From: Alcanivorax sp. S6407
GTDB taxonomy: Bacteria > Pseudomonadota > Gammaproteobacteria > Pseudomonadales > Alcanivoracaceae
Reading direction: 5' to 3'
DNA: 64,000 bases
Assembly: GCF_023016115.1 (NCBI RefSeq)
Contig: NZ_JALKBH010000005.1
Coordinates: 1 to 64,000 of the forward strand
Every line of letters starts with the position of its first letter. Position 1 is the first letter of the stretch. The notes under the pieces are model-generated. The model searched no databases, was not told where the DNA came from, and saw only the letters and a program-made list of their open reading frames with translations. This document shows, in pieces, positions 51,995 through 61,299 of the stretch. The translations under genes and the position numbers were made by a program.

Positions 51995-52275
51995 TCGCAG
52001 GAGCCCATGCTTGCATGGCTATCCGAGCGACAGCGAGGCTGTGGGAGTCTGCCTGCAGACGATGGTGCGGTTGGATATGTCCTATCGCGTGCAGGCACGC
52101 TCCCACAGGGGAGGGAGTCCAGGATCGTAGGCGCCAGGCCCGCAGGCGAAGAGCTTCTTATCAGCATTGCATCGCCAGCAGGGTGGCTCCTGCGGCGGTT
52201 CTTCTGTGGGAGCTTGCCTGCAAGCGATTGTGAGGTTGGCGATGCGCCAATCGCGAGCAGGCATGCTCCCATAAA
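51995..52275. repeat. REP cluster between gmk and rpoZ
   Basis: A REP half with stem CCATGCTTGCATGG (52002-52017); a REP pair 52041-52107 (GTGGGAGTCTGCCTGCAGAC GAT and CGTGCAGGCACGCTCCCAC); a second pair 52206-52272 (GTGGGAGCTTGCCTGCAAGC GAT and CGCGAGCAGGCATGCTCCCA). No gene is supported in the 409 bp between gmk and rpoZ. Confidence 0.88.
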
Positions 52276-52292
52276 GGGATTGGAGTGCCCGC

Positions 52293-53030
<738 letters not shown>

Positions 53031-53035
53031 TCATT

Positions 53036-53056
53036 AAGGCGTTATTCAGAGGCTCC
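53036..53056. mobile_element. Relict MITE end
   Basis: AAGGCGTTATTCAGAGGCTCC differs from the right end of the 39609-39872 MITE at two positions and is followed by TTAA. As at recG, the flanking target overlaps a stop codon (TAA of the minus-strand gene at 53057). No partner end is visible nearby. Confidence 0.65.
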
Positions 53057-54073
53057 TTAACGATTCAGGGCAACCGGCTTGCCCATGAAGCGTGCCAACC
53101 GGATCAGGTCCACATACATGGCGTCGTCACCGGCGTGATTGAGCAGTGACAGGCATTCCCCATTGTTGAGGTTCAGCTGAATCTGGCTGTTGTGGTAAGT
53201 GCGCTCTCCGGTGGTGAGGATCTGATTCAATTGCAGAGATGCCACGTCCCGAAAGGGCAGGGTGCGGTCTCCCAGATTTATCACCTGTTTGCGACGATCG
53301 ATGCGTACGCCGTGGCCAGTGTGGAATAGCAGATACAGGCCAACCAGTGCGAAGGGGATAGATACCATCAGGCTGTTGCTGAGTGTGTTCCAGGGCAGCT
53401 CGGTGAAGGGGGTATCGGTGTTGAGCAAGGTATCGACCAGTGTCTTCAGATCAAACAGCAATCCGCCCTGGGGAGCGAGCAGGAAGGCCAGGCCCATGGC
53501 GGTCAGGCTGCGGCTGCGCACAATGGCGAGTTGATCCGCATTGCGCGGTTTCAGGCGGGCGGTGATGAAGTTGCTGGCCGAGCCGGGTGGGGCGAGCTGG
53601 TGACGGTGAGCGCCCGGATCCACATACAGGTCGGGTATCTCATGCAGTGGCCGTTGTAACCAGTCCTGCTCTTCTTTGCTCAGCCGTCCCGGTTTGCCCA
53701 GCAGGGCCATGGCTACGGTCAGGGCAAAGATCACCAGCATGAAGCCATTGCCAAACCAGCTACGGTACAGCGGAAGGAAAAACTGTTGTGACTGTGCCTG
53801 AAGGCCATGGAGCAGTTTTGCCTGCCCATCCCGGACCTTGCCCAGATGCGCAATCAGCCAGCGATCATGATCCGACAGCACCACTTTGGACTCGGTAGCA
53901 TCAATACGCGCCTGAAGTTCATCCACGCTCGCTTGTTGTTTGGCGATGTTCTCCAGAAGGCCTGCGTAAAGGCGTTGCTGGGTGTCCCAGGTGGCCTTGA
54001 GTTGATGACCAATCTTGCTGATGCCGATCAGCAGAAAGCTGACGATCAGGAGAATGAAAATGCCTTTTTTCAT
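53057..54073 (-). CDS. Membrane protein with coiled coil, unknown
   Basis: 338 aa from the ATG at 54073. TM1 at the N-terminus (GIFILLIVSFLLIGI), a periplasmic coiled-coil-like stretch (NIAKQQASVDELQARIDATE SK), TM2 (GFMLVIFALTVAMALLG), TM3 (SLTAMGLAFLLAPQGGLLF) and TM4 (LMVSIPFALVGLYLLF). The C-terminal 80 aa look like a small beta domain (VINLGDRTLPFRDVASLQLN) of the PH-like type. No family is recognised. Codon use is normal. Confidence 0.7.
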   Translation of the reverse strand: MKKGIFILLIVSFLLIGISKIGHQLKATWDTQQRLYAGLLENIAKQQASVDELQARIDATESKVVLSDHDRWLIAHLGKVRDGQAKLLHGLQAQSQQFFLPLYRSWFGNGFMLVIFALTVAMALLGKPGRLSKEEQDWLQRPLHEIPDLYVDPGAHRHQLAPPGSASNFITARLKPRNADQLAIVRSRSLTAMGLAFLLAPQGGLLFDLKTLVDTLLNTDTPFTELPWNTLSNSLMVSIPFALVGLYLLFHTGHGVRIDRRKQVINLGDRTLPFRDVASLQLNQILTTGERTYHNSQIQLNLNNGECLSLLNHAGDDAMYVDLIRLARFMGKPVALNR

Positions 54074-54364
54074 GATGCATCCATGCTGGTAAAGATGGAG
54101 AAATATGCAAATAACAGCTTTTAAGCGGGAGCTCATGTTACTGCTGGTTCACCAGGATGGAAGAGCAAGGAAGAAAAAAGCCCGCCTTAACAAGAGGGCA
54201 GACAGAAGGGGGGTGCCACCTTCCCTGCCTTTGTACTCTCGGCTTCCCATTGCCGTGCCTCATTCTCTGAAGGGTTCATGACCTGGATCAACGCTGCGGG
54301 GTAAACGGGGGCAGACACTGACTGGTACGGCATTGGATTAATGCCAACGGACCAAGTCGAGACA

Positions 54365-54706
54365 ATGAAGATCATCAAGACAGCTGTCAGTGCCGCCCTG
54401 TTGGGCTTGTCTGTATCTGCGCTGGCCGCGCAGGGAGGCATGGGGCAGGGCGGAATGGGCGGCATGCATGGCATGGGTGCAGGCCACATGATGTACAACG
54501 GCGAGGGCCCGGTCACCATGCCGATGATGCGTGAGCATATGGGCATGATGCAGCAGCAAATGCAGGGCATGCCCATGAACGGCGACCCGGAAGTGCAGAG
54601 AGAGCACATCAAGAACATGATGAAGCAGATGGAGCTGCATATGGAAATGATGCAGAACTATCTGGACGAAACCGAAGGCAAGGCCGACAAGCCCGCCAAG
54701 AAATGA
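54365..54706 (+). CDS. Met-rich exported protein, possible metal binder
   Basis: 113 aa from the ATG at 54365. Signal peptide MKIIKTAVSAALLGLSVSAL AA. Mature part is Met/Gly/His-rich (GGMGGMHGMGAGHMMYNG, then MMREHMGMMQQQMQGMPMNG), turning into a Met-rich helix (HIKNMMKQMELHMEMMQNYL) and a Lys-rich end. Such patterns occur in periplasmic Cu(I)- or Ag-binding proteins and chaperones. No copper genes adjoin; the metal role is inferred. Confidence 0.75.
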   Translation: MKIIKTAVSAALLGLSVSALAAQGGMGQGGMGGMHGMGAGHMMYNGEGPVTMPMMREHMGMMQQQMQGMPMNGDPEVQREHIKNMMKQMELHMEMMQNYLDETEGKADKPAKK

Positions 54707-54975
54707 CTTACGCGGTCTAACGGCATGCTACGGGCGGCGCGCTCCGCCCTCCGCCCATCGGCACTCCCTCTCTACCCACCTCTCCCTGGCGGGCAGGGGG
54801 TGGGCTGCGCCCCGACGCTTCATTCTCTCGCCGACGTTTGTGAGAGTGTTGGGTTCTCAGTACGTAGCGATCAGCTGGATATCAAATCCAGCCGGGTCTT
54901 GCTGTTGGTCCTTTTTCCGGCAAATACTGCTACTGTCCCTGAGACTGGGAAATGTCTGTCTCAAGGGAGAGCGCA

Positions 54976-56703
54976 ATGAGTATCTTATCTGGCAGAGGAT
55001 GGTTGGCAGGGAGCCTGGTGGCGGCGCTGTTGCTGACCGGCTGTGATGCGAAGGCCCCGCAGGAGAGCGCCGATGTGCTCTATAGCGGAGGTTCCATTCT
55101 CACCATGGTGGGCGATACGCCTTCTTATGCGGAGGCGTTGCTGGTCAAGGATGGCAGGATCCTGTTCGTGGGCGACCTGGCCAAGGCAAGAGATGCTGCG
55201 AAGGCAGAGCGCGAAGTCGACCTGCAAGGACATACGCTGCTGCCGGGTTTCATTGATGGCCATGGCCACATCTACAATGCCGGCATTCAGAAGCTGGTGG
55301 CTAACCTTCTGCCGCCGCCGGATGGGGATGGCCACAGCGTGGCCAGCCTGGTCGAATTATTGAAAGCATGGCAGGGTCAAAATGATGGAGCCATTACCAA
55401 GACCGGCTGGATTATCGGCTTTGGTTATGACGACTCCCAATTGCAAGAGCAGCGTCATCCCACTGCCAGTGAACTGGATCGGGTGGCGACAGATACGCCG
55501 GTATTGATCATCCATCAATCGGGACATCTTGGCGCCATGAATCACAAGGGGCTGGAGCTGGCCGGCATCACTGCCGACACGGCCAATCCCGAGGGGGGTG
55601 TCATTCGTCGCGAAGCCGATGGTAAAACCCCCAACGGCGTGCTGGAAGAAATGGCCATGTTCCAGCCCCTGTTCCGGTTGTTTGGCGAACTGGATGCGGA
55701 CAGCAACGAAAAAATCGCCCTGGCTGGGGTCGACGCCTATAAAGAGAACGGTTTCACCACGGCTCAGGAAGGCCGAGCCAGTCCCCCAGCCTCTGAAACC
55801 TGGCGCAAGCTGGCTAACGAGGGGCGCCTGGAGCTGGATGTGGCGGTCTATCCGGATGTTCAGTCCGCCACTGACTACCTGTTGGCATCCGGAGTCAGTC
55901 CCACCTATCAAAACCACTTCCGTATCGCCGGCGCCAAGCTGAGCCTGGATGGCTCGCCGCAGGGCAAAACCGCCTGGCTAAGCAAACCCTACAAGGTGCC
56001 GCCGGAAGGCAAGTCGGCGGACTATGCGGGCTATCCTGCAATTCCTGCTGCGGAAGAACGGCAGCGGCTGGTCAATCTGGCGTTCGAGAATAATTGGCAG
56101 CTACTGACCCACTGTAATGGTGATGCGGCGGCGCAGGCGCTGATTGATGCCGTGGCAGTGGCCGCCGATGAGTATGGCAATGACGATCGGCGCACCGTGA
56201 TGATTCATGCGCAAACCATCACCGAAGCCCAGCTCGATCAGATGCAGGCGTTGAAGATCATGCCGTCCTTCTTCTCCATGCACACCTACTACTGGGGCGA
56301 TTGGCACCGCGATCAAACCCTGGGCAAGGAGTGGGCATATCACATCAGTCCCACTGCCTCGGCGCTCAAGCGCGGCATGATCTTTACCGAGCATCACGAT
56401 GCTCCGGTGGCCCTGCCCAGTGCCATCATGATTCTGTACACCACAGTGAATCGCATCAGCCGCAGTGGCGACATCATCGGGCCGGGCCAGCGCGTCAGTC
56501 CCTACATCGGGCTTAAGTCGCTCACCGAGTGGGGCGCCTGGCAGTACTTCGAGGAAGGCCAGAAAGGCACCTTGGAGCCGGGCAAGCTGGCGGATTTTGT
56601 CATCCTCGACAAGGACCCGCTGGTGATCCCGCCGGAAGAGATCATCAACATCCGGGTGCTGGAAACCATCAAGGAAGGCAAGTCGATCTATCAGGCACCC
56701 TGA
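54976..56703 (+). CDS. Amidohydrolase family 3 lipoprotein (YtcJ-like)
   Basis: 575 aa from the ATG at 54976 (AAGGGAG upstream). Lipobox LLTGC, so probably membrane-anchored outside the cytoplasm. The metal-dependent hydrolase fold begins at LLPGFIDGHGHIYNAG (HxH). Downstream metal/acid positions: THCNGDAAAQALIDAV and TEHHDAPVA. Closing GTLEPGKLADFVILDKDPL is the family end motif. Likely hydrolyses an N-acyl or amide bond; the substrate is unknown. No operon partner. Confidence 0.9.
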   Translation: MSILSGRGWLAGSLVAALLLTGCDAKAPQESADVLYSGGSILTMVGDTPSYAEALLVKDGRILFVGDLAKARDAAKAEREVDLQGHTLLPGFIDGHGHIYNAGIQKLVANLLPPPDGDGHSVASLVELLKAWQGQNDGAITKTGWIIGFGYDDSQLQEQRHPTASELDRVATDTPVLIIHQSGHLGAMNHKGLELAGITADTANPEGGVIRREADGKTPNGVLEEMAMFQPLFRLFGELDADSNEKIALAGVDAYKENGFTTAQEGRASPPASETWRKLANEGRLELDVAVYPDVQSATDYLLASGVSPTYQNHFRIAGAKLSLDGSPQGKTAWLSKPYKVPPEGKSADYAGYPAIPAAEERQRLVNLAFENNWQLLTHCNGDAAAQALIDAVAVAADEYGNDDRRTVMIHAQTITEAQLDQMQALKIMPSFFSMHTYYWGDWHRDQTLGKEWAYHISPTASALKRGMIFTEHHDAPVALPSAIMILYTTVNRISRSGDIIGPGQRVSPYIGLKSLTEWGAWQYFEEGQKGTLEPGKLADFVILDKDPLVIPPEEIINIRVLETIKEGKSIYQAP

Positions 56704-56718
56704 GTCACAGGCCCGGCT

Positions 56719-56745
56719 TGTGGGAGCGGTGGTTCCACCGCGATT
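56719..56745. repeat. REP half with GGTGGTTCCACC stem
   Basis: TGTGGGAGCGGTGGTTCCAC CGCGATT: the third stem type of the mosaics at 34706 and 46386, here alone, 16 bp after the amidohydrolase stop. Confidence 0.8.
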
Positions 56746-56820
56746 CCGGGTCGGGATGAAAGCATGTTCTGCGCAGGGCTCACTGAGTATTCGCAGGCAA
56801 AACCTTCTTTCCCCGGGTTG

Positions 56821-56857
56821 GCGTGCCGCGTGTTGCGTGAAGCGTGCTGCAGCCGCC
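56821..56857. repeat. Family C heptad arm before the mpaB terminator
   Basis: GCGTGCC GCGTGTT GCGTGAA GCGTGCT GCAGCC, strict 7-bp period, on the 3' side of the terminator at 56869. Confidence 0.75.
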
Positions 56858-56868
56858 GCGCGGCCCAC

Positions 56869-56892
56869 AAAAAAGCCCGCCAAAGGCGGGCT
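56869..56892 (-). terminator. Rho-independent terminator of the MpaB-like gene
   Basis: AGCCCGCC (56874-56881), AAA loop, GGCGGGCT (56885-56892), with an A-run at 56869-56874 that is a T-run on the minus strand. Confidence 0.92.
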
Positions 56893-56914
56893 GAAAGACC
56901 GGGATAACAACGGT

Positions 56915-57928
56915 TCAGGCAGTCTGTTGACGTCTGGTGCCGGCTACCAGCAGCGGTTGGCCGTACACCAGCTTGTTGGTCATGCGGGTGATGAAATCGG
57001 TGCGCTTGCCCTTGAGGCGACGACGGGCCTCGATCTGGGACGGAATCCAGCGCAGGTGCACCGGCACCAGCTTCATCACGTTGCGGATCAGGTTGATGTC
57101 GAAATCGAACTTGGCCTGGATCTCCGGGGTGACCGCGGGCATGCCGAAGGGCGCGCGCAGGGATTCCGGCAGCAGCACGGAGGTATGAATGCGGTGGCGG
57201 TTGAGCAGCGGAATCAGCCAGCTGCGCATGGTGAACAGATAATCCACCAGCTCACGGCCCACCTTGCCCACGGCCAGCAGATCGGAATCCACCACGTCAT
57301 TGAACCAGGCCACATAGGCGTCCCAGTTTTCCGGCATGGCTTCCTCGGGAATGCCGAACAGATAGGCGAACAGCTTGGAGTCCTGGTAATACTGCTCACG
57401 CTCTTCCTGTGTGACTTCACCGTAGAACAGCTCATGCACCCGCAGGGCAATGATCCACAGGGTCGCGTGCACCCACAGCAGCGCTTCCACCTGGTTGGCG
57501 AAGTACTCGGTCTGCTCCTTGGTGCGACCGGTGGACTCGGACACCTGGCCGGTAATCTTCGCGTGGATGTTGTGCACCCGCACCGCGGATTCCAGTACCT
57601 GGTCCAGATTGCCAAACACCATGGAATGCACATTCAGGAAGGTGCGCTGCAGACGGCCCATGGGGTCGGTCTGGGTCTGGGAGTGCTGGTCGATGGCCTG
57701 GGACACCCAGGGGTGTGCCAGCTGCAGCAGGTTGGCGGCACCGGCACCGAACATCACCGAGATATTGCCGTGCACCTTCCAGGCCATGGAGCCCGGGCCA
57801 TACAGGCCCACGTTCGGATCCAGTACCCGGCGGGTCATGATCTCAAGCTGCTTGTGCAGGGCCTCCTTGGTGACGGCCTGGCTCAGGGTCTGGCTACTTT
57901 CATAGTTGTTGTTGGTTTGAGTCTGCAT
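56915..57928 (-). CDS. MpaB/DUF2236-family oxygenase-like protein
   Basis: 337 aa, predicted helical, cytosolic. DUF2236 pattern: GPGSMAWKVHGNISVMFGAG AANLLQLAHPWVSQAIDQHS, FLNVHSMVFG, VRVHNIHAKITG and EALLWVHATL. These Arg/His positions coordinate haem b in the latex-clearing (Lcp)/MpaB group. The reaction is unknown for most members; oxygenase activity is inferred from family. Divergent from the doeB-like gene with 191 bp between. Confidence 0.88.
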   Translation of the reverse strand: MQTQTNNNYESSQTLSQAVTKEALHKQLEIMTRRVLDPNVGLYGPGSMAWKVHGNISVMFGAGAANLLQLAHPWVSQAIDQHSQTQTDPMGRLQRTFLNVHSMVFGNLDQVLESAVRVHNIHAKITGQVSESTGRTKEQTEYFANQVEALLWVHATLWIIALRVHELFYGEVTQEEREQYYQDSKLFAYLFGIPEEAMPENWDAYVAWFNDVVDSDLLAVGKVGRELVDYLFTMRSWLIPLLNRHRIHTSVLLPESLRAPFGMPAVTPEIQAKFDFDINLIRNVMKLVPVHLRWIPSQIEARRRLKGKRTDFITRMTNKLVYGQPLLVAGTRRQQTA

Positions 57929-58119
57929 GAGCTGTCCTCCTTTATTGGGGTCAGCCTAGAGGCCCGGAACCAATGAGCTTTGATACAGATCAATTTTTCT
58001 GTCTCATTCCGGGTTTCGGAAACAAATAATGCGTTGCTGGCGACCGTGATACCCGGTGCAAGTAAACAGACAAAGGCGCACTATGGCGGCAATGAGCCCG
58101 GAGTGAGAGTCATGCCTGT

Positions 58120-59109
58120 ATGAGCGAGAGCCCAATCACCGCCAGCGTGGATTATCAGCGCGATGGTATTCAGCACGGTTTCCTCAAGCTGCCACATTCC
58201 CATGATGGTTCCGCCTGGGGGCATGTAATGACGCCGATCACCGTGGTGCGTAACGGTGAGGGCCCCACCGTGCTGCTCACCGGTGGCAATCATGGCGATG
58301 AATATGAAGGCATCACTGCCTTGCTGAAGCTGTCCAACCGGCTCCAACCGGAGCAGATCTCCGGCCGGGTGATTATCGTGCCCATGCTCAACCACCCGGC
58401 AGTGCTGAATGGCACGCGCACCTCGCCGCTGGATGGCGGCAATCTGAATCGCTGCTTCCCCGGCAACCCGGCCGGTACCCTCACGGAAAAACTGGCGGAC
58501 TATATCACCCGTTACCTGGTGCCCATCAGTGATGTGGTGCTGGATATCCATTCCGGCGGCAAGACCCTCGATCTGCTGCCGTTCGCGGCTACCCATCGCA
58601 TGAATGACAAGGAATTTGAAGCCCGCTGCCTGGCCGGCGCCGCGGCCTTTGGTGCGCCGTACACCTTGTTCATGGCGGAGCTGGAAGGGGATGTGCTGTT
58701 CGACAGCGCGGTGGAGGGGCAGGGCAAGGTGTTCATCAGCACCGAACTGCGCGGCGGTGGCACCACCACGCCGGAGACCATCGCCATTGCCGAGCGTGGC
58801 ATCGACAACGTGCTGCGCCATGCCGGTGTGCTGGGCGGTGAAGTGGAAACCCTGCCGTCGCAGGCATTGGAAATTCCCGATGGCGACGCCTACCGGGTCA
58901 GTGAGCATGCCGGGATTCTGGAGTTCACCGTGGCGCTGGGAGACTGGGTAAAGGAAGGTGAAGTGATCGCACGCATCCATGACATGCATCGCACTGGCAC
59001 CGCCCCACAGGAATACCGCGCTCCCTACGACGCCCTCCTAATCGGCCGCCGCCACCCGGCGCTGGTCAATGTAGGCGACACCTTCGCGGTGCTGGCGGTA
59101 CCACGCTAG
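58120..59109 (+). CDS. doeB: DoeB-like N-acetyldiaminobutyrate deacetylase
   Basis: 329 aa, succinylglutamate desuccinylase/aspartoacylase superfamily. Zinc ligands in LLTGGNHGDEYEGI (H..E) and VLDIHSGGKTLDL. Overall text (SVDYQRDGIQHGFLKLPHSH, TSPLDGGNLNRCFPGNP) resembles DoeB, which deacetylates N-alpha-acetyl-L-2,4-diaminobutyrate in ectoine/hydroxyectoine degradation. DoeA (ectoine hydrolase) and other doe genes are not adjacent. A broader acylase role cannot be excluded. Confidence 0.82.
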   Translation: MSESPITASVDYQRDGIQHGFLKLPHSHDGSAWGHVMTPITVVRNGEGPTVLLTGGNHGDEYEGITALLKLSNRLQPEQISGRVIIVPMLNHPAVLNGTRTSPLDGGNLNRCFPGNPAGTLTEKLADYITRYLVPISDVVLDIHSGGKTLDLLPFAATHRMNDKEFEARCLAGAAAFGAPYTLFMAELEGDVLFDSAVEGQGKVFISTELRGGGTTTPETIAIAERGIDNVLRHAGVLGGEVETLPSQALEIPDGDAYRVSEHAGILEFTVALGDWVKEGEVIARIHDMHRTGTAPQEYRAPYDALLIGRRHPALVNVGDTFAVLAVPR

Positions 59110-59364
59110 CAGCAAAGCCTGATTGCCCCTGTAGGGGCCCCTCTCGAGGGGCGAGCCCTGCGGCCCGAAAACCTTAGTCCCTCAAGAGGAACTCTTACGG
59201 AGGCTGGGGCCCATATCTTCTGTGGGAGTTTGCCTGCAAACGATGCAGGGGTTGGAAATGCCCAATCGCGTGCAGGCACGCTCCCACAGGGTGGTGATTG
59301 AGATATATCCCGTAGGAGCCAGCCTGCTGGCGATCCGAGCTCAAGCGAGGTAATGATTCCAGAA
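59110..59364. repeat. REP pair and REP-linker between doeB-like and pycB
   Basis: REP pair 59221-59288 (TGTGGGAGTTTGCCTGCAAA CGAT and CGTGCAGGCACGCTCCCACA). Then a REP half with stem CCAGCCTGCTGG (59319-59330) and the linker CCGAGCTCAAGCGAGGTAAT GATTCCAGAA, the fourth copy of the linker in the window. 59110-59215 also has a weak GAGGGGC/GCCCCTC dyad near 59137-59153. Confidence 0.8.
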
Positions 59365-59449
59365 ACGAGTCACGAGTTTCGAAAGGCAAAAACTTTCCGC
59401 CTCTGCCGATTAAAGATTTTCGAAACTCGCTCCTCGCAACTCGAAACTG
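59365..59449. repeat. Family B heptad cassette at the end of pycB
   Basis: Left arm 59365-59392 (ACGAGTCACGAGTTTCGAAA then GGCAAAAA), right arm 59413-59449 (AAGATTTTCGAAACTCGCTC and on). Ends 6 bp before the pycB stop codon. Confidence 0.85.
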
Positions 59450-59455
59450 TTTCTC

Positions 59456-61273
59456 TTACCCTTCAATCTCGATCAACACCTCACCCGGTGTCACCCGATC
59501 CCCTTTCTCCACATATACCGCTTTCACGGTGCCGGCGATGTTGGCCTGGATCTCGTTTTCCATCTTCATGGCTTCGGTGACCATCACACCCTGGCCGGCT
59601 TTCACCACGTCGCCTTCTTTCACCAATACCTCCACCACATTGCCCGGCATGGCCGTGGTCACATGGCCCGGATCGGTGGCGCGGCGGCGTTTGCTGCCAC
59701 CGCCTTCGGCGGCGTACTCGTTGAGCGGCTCGAACACGGTCTCTTCCGGCATGCCATCCAGCGACAGGTACAGCTTGCGCTTGCCGCTACCGGCTTCACC
59801 GACACCGGTGATGGCCACTTCATAGGTTTCGCCGTGCACATCAATGATGAACTCGGTGGGCGTGCCTTCGCTGCCTTTCTGCTTACCGGGCACCGGCTCG
59901 GGCAGCAGGGCTTCCGGCTTGAGGGTGCCGTCGACCCGCTGCTGCAGAAACTCGCGGCCCAGTTCCGGGAACATGGCAAAGGTCAGTACGTCTTCCTCGT
60001 TCTGGGCCAGCTCGCCGATTTCCTTGCGCAGCTTGTCCAACTCGGGAGACAGCAGATCCGCCGGGCGACCGTCCATGGGGCTCTCGTTACCGATGGCCTT
60101 CTTCTGCACGTCTGCATTCACCGGAGCGGGGGCCTGACCATAGCCGCCCTGGAAGTAACGCTTCACTTCATTGGTGATGGTCTTGTAGCGCTCACCGGAG
60201 AGCACGTTGTACACCGCCTGGGTGCCGACGATCTGCGAAGAAGGCGTCACCAGCGGCGGGTAGCCCAGGTCGGCGCGCACGCGCGGAATCTCGTCGAACA
60301 CCTCGCGGATGCGGTCCAGCGCGTTCTGTTCTTTCAGCTGGTTGGCCAGGTTGGACATCATGCCGCCCGGTACCTGGTTGATCTGCACGGACACATCTTC
60401 GCGGGTGAACTCGCTCTCGAACTGGTGATACTTCTTGCGCACTTCGCGGAAGTAATCGGCAATCTCGCTGAGCAGGGTCAGATCCAGGCCGGTGTCATGC
60501 TCGGTACCGGCCAGCGCCGCCACCATGGCTTCGGTGGCCGGGTGGCTGGTGCCACTGGCGAAGGCGGAGATGGCGGTGTCGATGCGATCCACGCCGGCTT
60601 CGATGGCCTTCATCTGACACAGCGGCGCCAGGCCCGCCGTGGAGTGGCTGTGCAGCACCAGCGGCAGATCCACTGCTTCCTTCAGGGCTTTCACCAGATC
60701 GTAAGTGGCGTAAGGCGTCAGCAGACCGGCCATGTCCTTGATGGCAATGGAATGGGCGCCCATGTCGCGCAGCTGCTTGGCCATGGTCACGAACAGCTCC
60801 GGGGTATGCACCGGGCTGGTGGTGTAGCAGAGCGTGCCCTGGGCATGCTTGCCGGACTTGTTCACCGCCTTCATGGCGGTTTCCAGATTGCGCACATCGT
60901 TCAGCGCATCGAACACCCGGAACACGTCCATGCCGTTGTCGGCGGACTTCTGCACGAACGCGTCCACTACGTCATCGGCGTAATGGCGATAGCCCAGCAG
61001 GTTCTGGCCGCGCAGCAGCATCTGCAAGCGGGTGTTGGGCAGCGCCTCGCGCAGCTTGCGCAGCCGCTCCCAAGGATCTTCCTTCAGAAAGCGCACGCAG
61101 GCATCAAAGGTGGCGCCGCCCCAGGCTTCCAGGGACCAGTAGCCGACTTGGTCCAGCTTCTCGCAGATCGGCAGCATGTCTTCGGTGCGCATGCGGGTGG
61201 CGATCAGCGACTGGTGGGCGTCGCGCAGGATTACATCAGTAATTTCGACTTTCTTGGCGTTGCTGTTGCTCAT
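59456..61273 (-). CDS. pycB: Pyruvate carboxylase subunit B / oxaloacetate decarboxylase alpha-type
   Basis: 605 aa from the ATG at 61273. Carboxyltransferase TIM barrel: ITDVILRDAHQSLIATRMRT then SLEAWGGATFDACVRFLKED P. Conserved domain, linker, and C-terminal biotin carrier with VTEAMKMENEI (biotinyl Lys). With the adjacent biotin carboxylase subunit it forms two-subunit pyruvate carboxylase as in Pseudomonas (PA5435/5436), refilling oxaloacetate. No membrane decarboxylase subunits are near, so the carboxylase role is favoured. Confidence 0.95.
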   Translation of the reverse strand: MSNSNAKKVEITDVILRDAHQSLIATRMRTEDMLPICEKLDQVGYWSLEAWGGATFDACVRFLKEDPWERLRKLREALPNTRLQMLLRGQNLLGYRHYADDVVDAFVQKSADNGMDVFRVFDALNDVRNLETAMKAVNKSGKHAQGTLCYTTSPVHTPELFVTMAKQLRDMGAHSIAIKDMAGLLTPYATYDLVKALKEAVDLPLVLHSHSTAGLAPLCQMKAIEAGVDRIDTAISAFASGTSHPATEAMVAALAGTEHDTGLDLTLLSEIADYFREVRKKYHQFESEFTREDVSVQINQVPGGMMSNLANQLKEQNALDRIREVFDEIPRVRADLGYPPLVTPSSQIVGTQAVYNVLSGERYKTITNEVKRYFQGGYGQAPAPVNADVQKKAIGNESPMDGRPADLLSPELDKLRKEIGELAQNEEDVLTFAMFPELGREFLQQRVDGTLKPEALLPEPVPGKQKGSEGTPTEFIIDVHGETYEVAITGVGEAGSGKRKLYLSLDGMPEETVFEPLNEYAAEGGGSKRRRATDPGHVTTAMPGNVVEVLVKEGDVVKAGQGVMVTEAMKMENEIQANIAGTVKAVYVEKGDRVTPGEVLIEIEG

Positions 61274-61299
61274 GATCAATTCCTGTTCTTTGCGACGGA

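Noticed and set aside
54174-54215. Terminator GCCC...GGGC near 54185
   Set aside because: The stem is only 4-5 bp and it lies upstream, not downstream, of the minus-strand membrane-protein gene.
54187-54618. 143-aa Cys/Pro/Met-rich frame opposite the Met-rich protein
   Set aside because: Complement of Met/Gly codons gives this composition; the plus-strand frame has a signal peptide and a better start.
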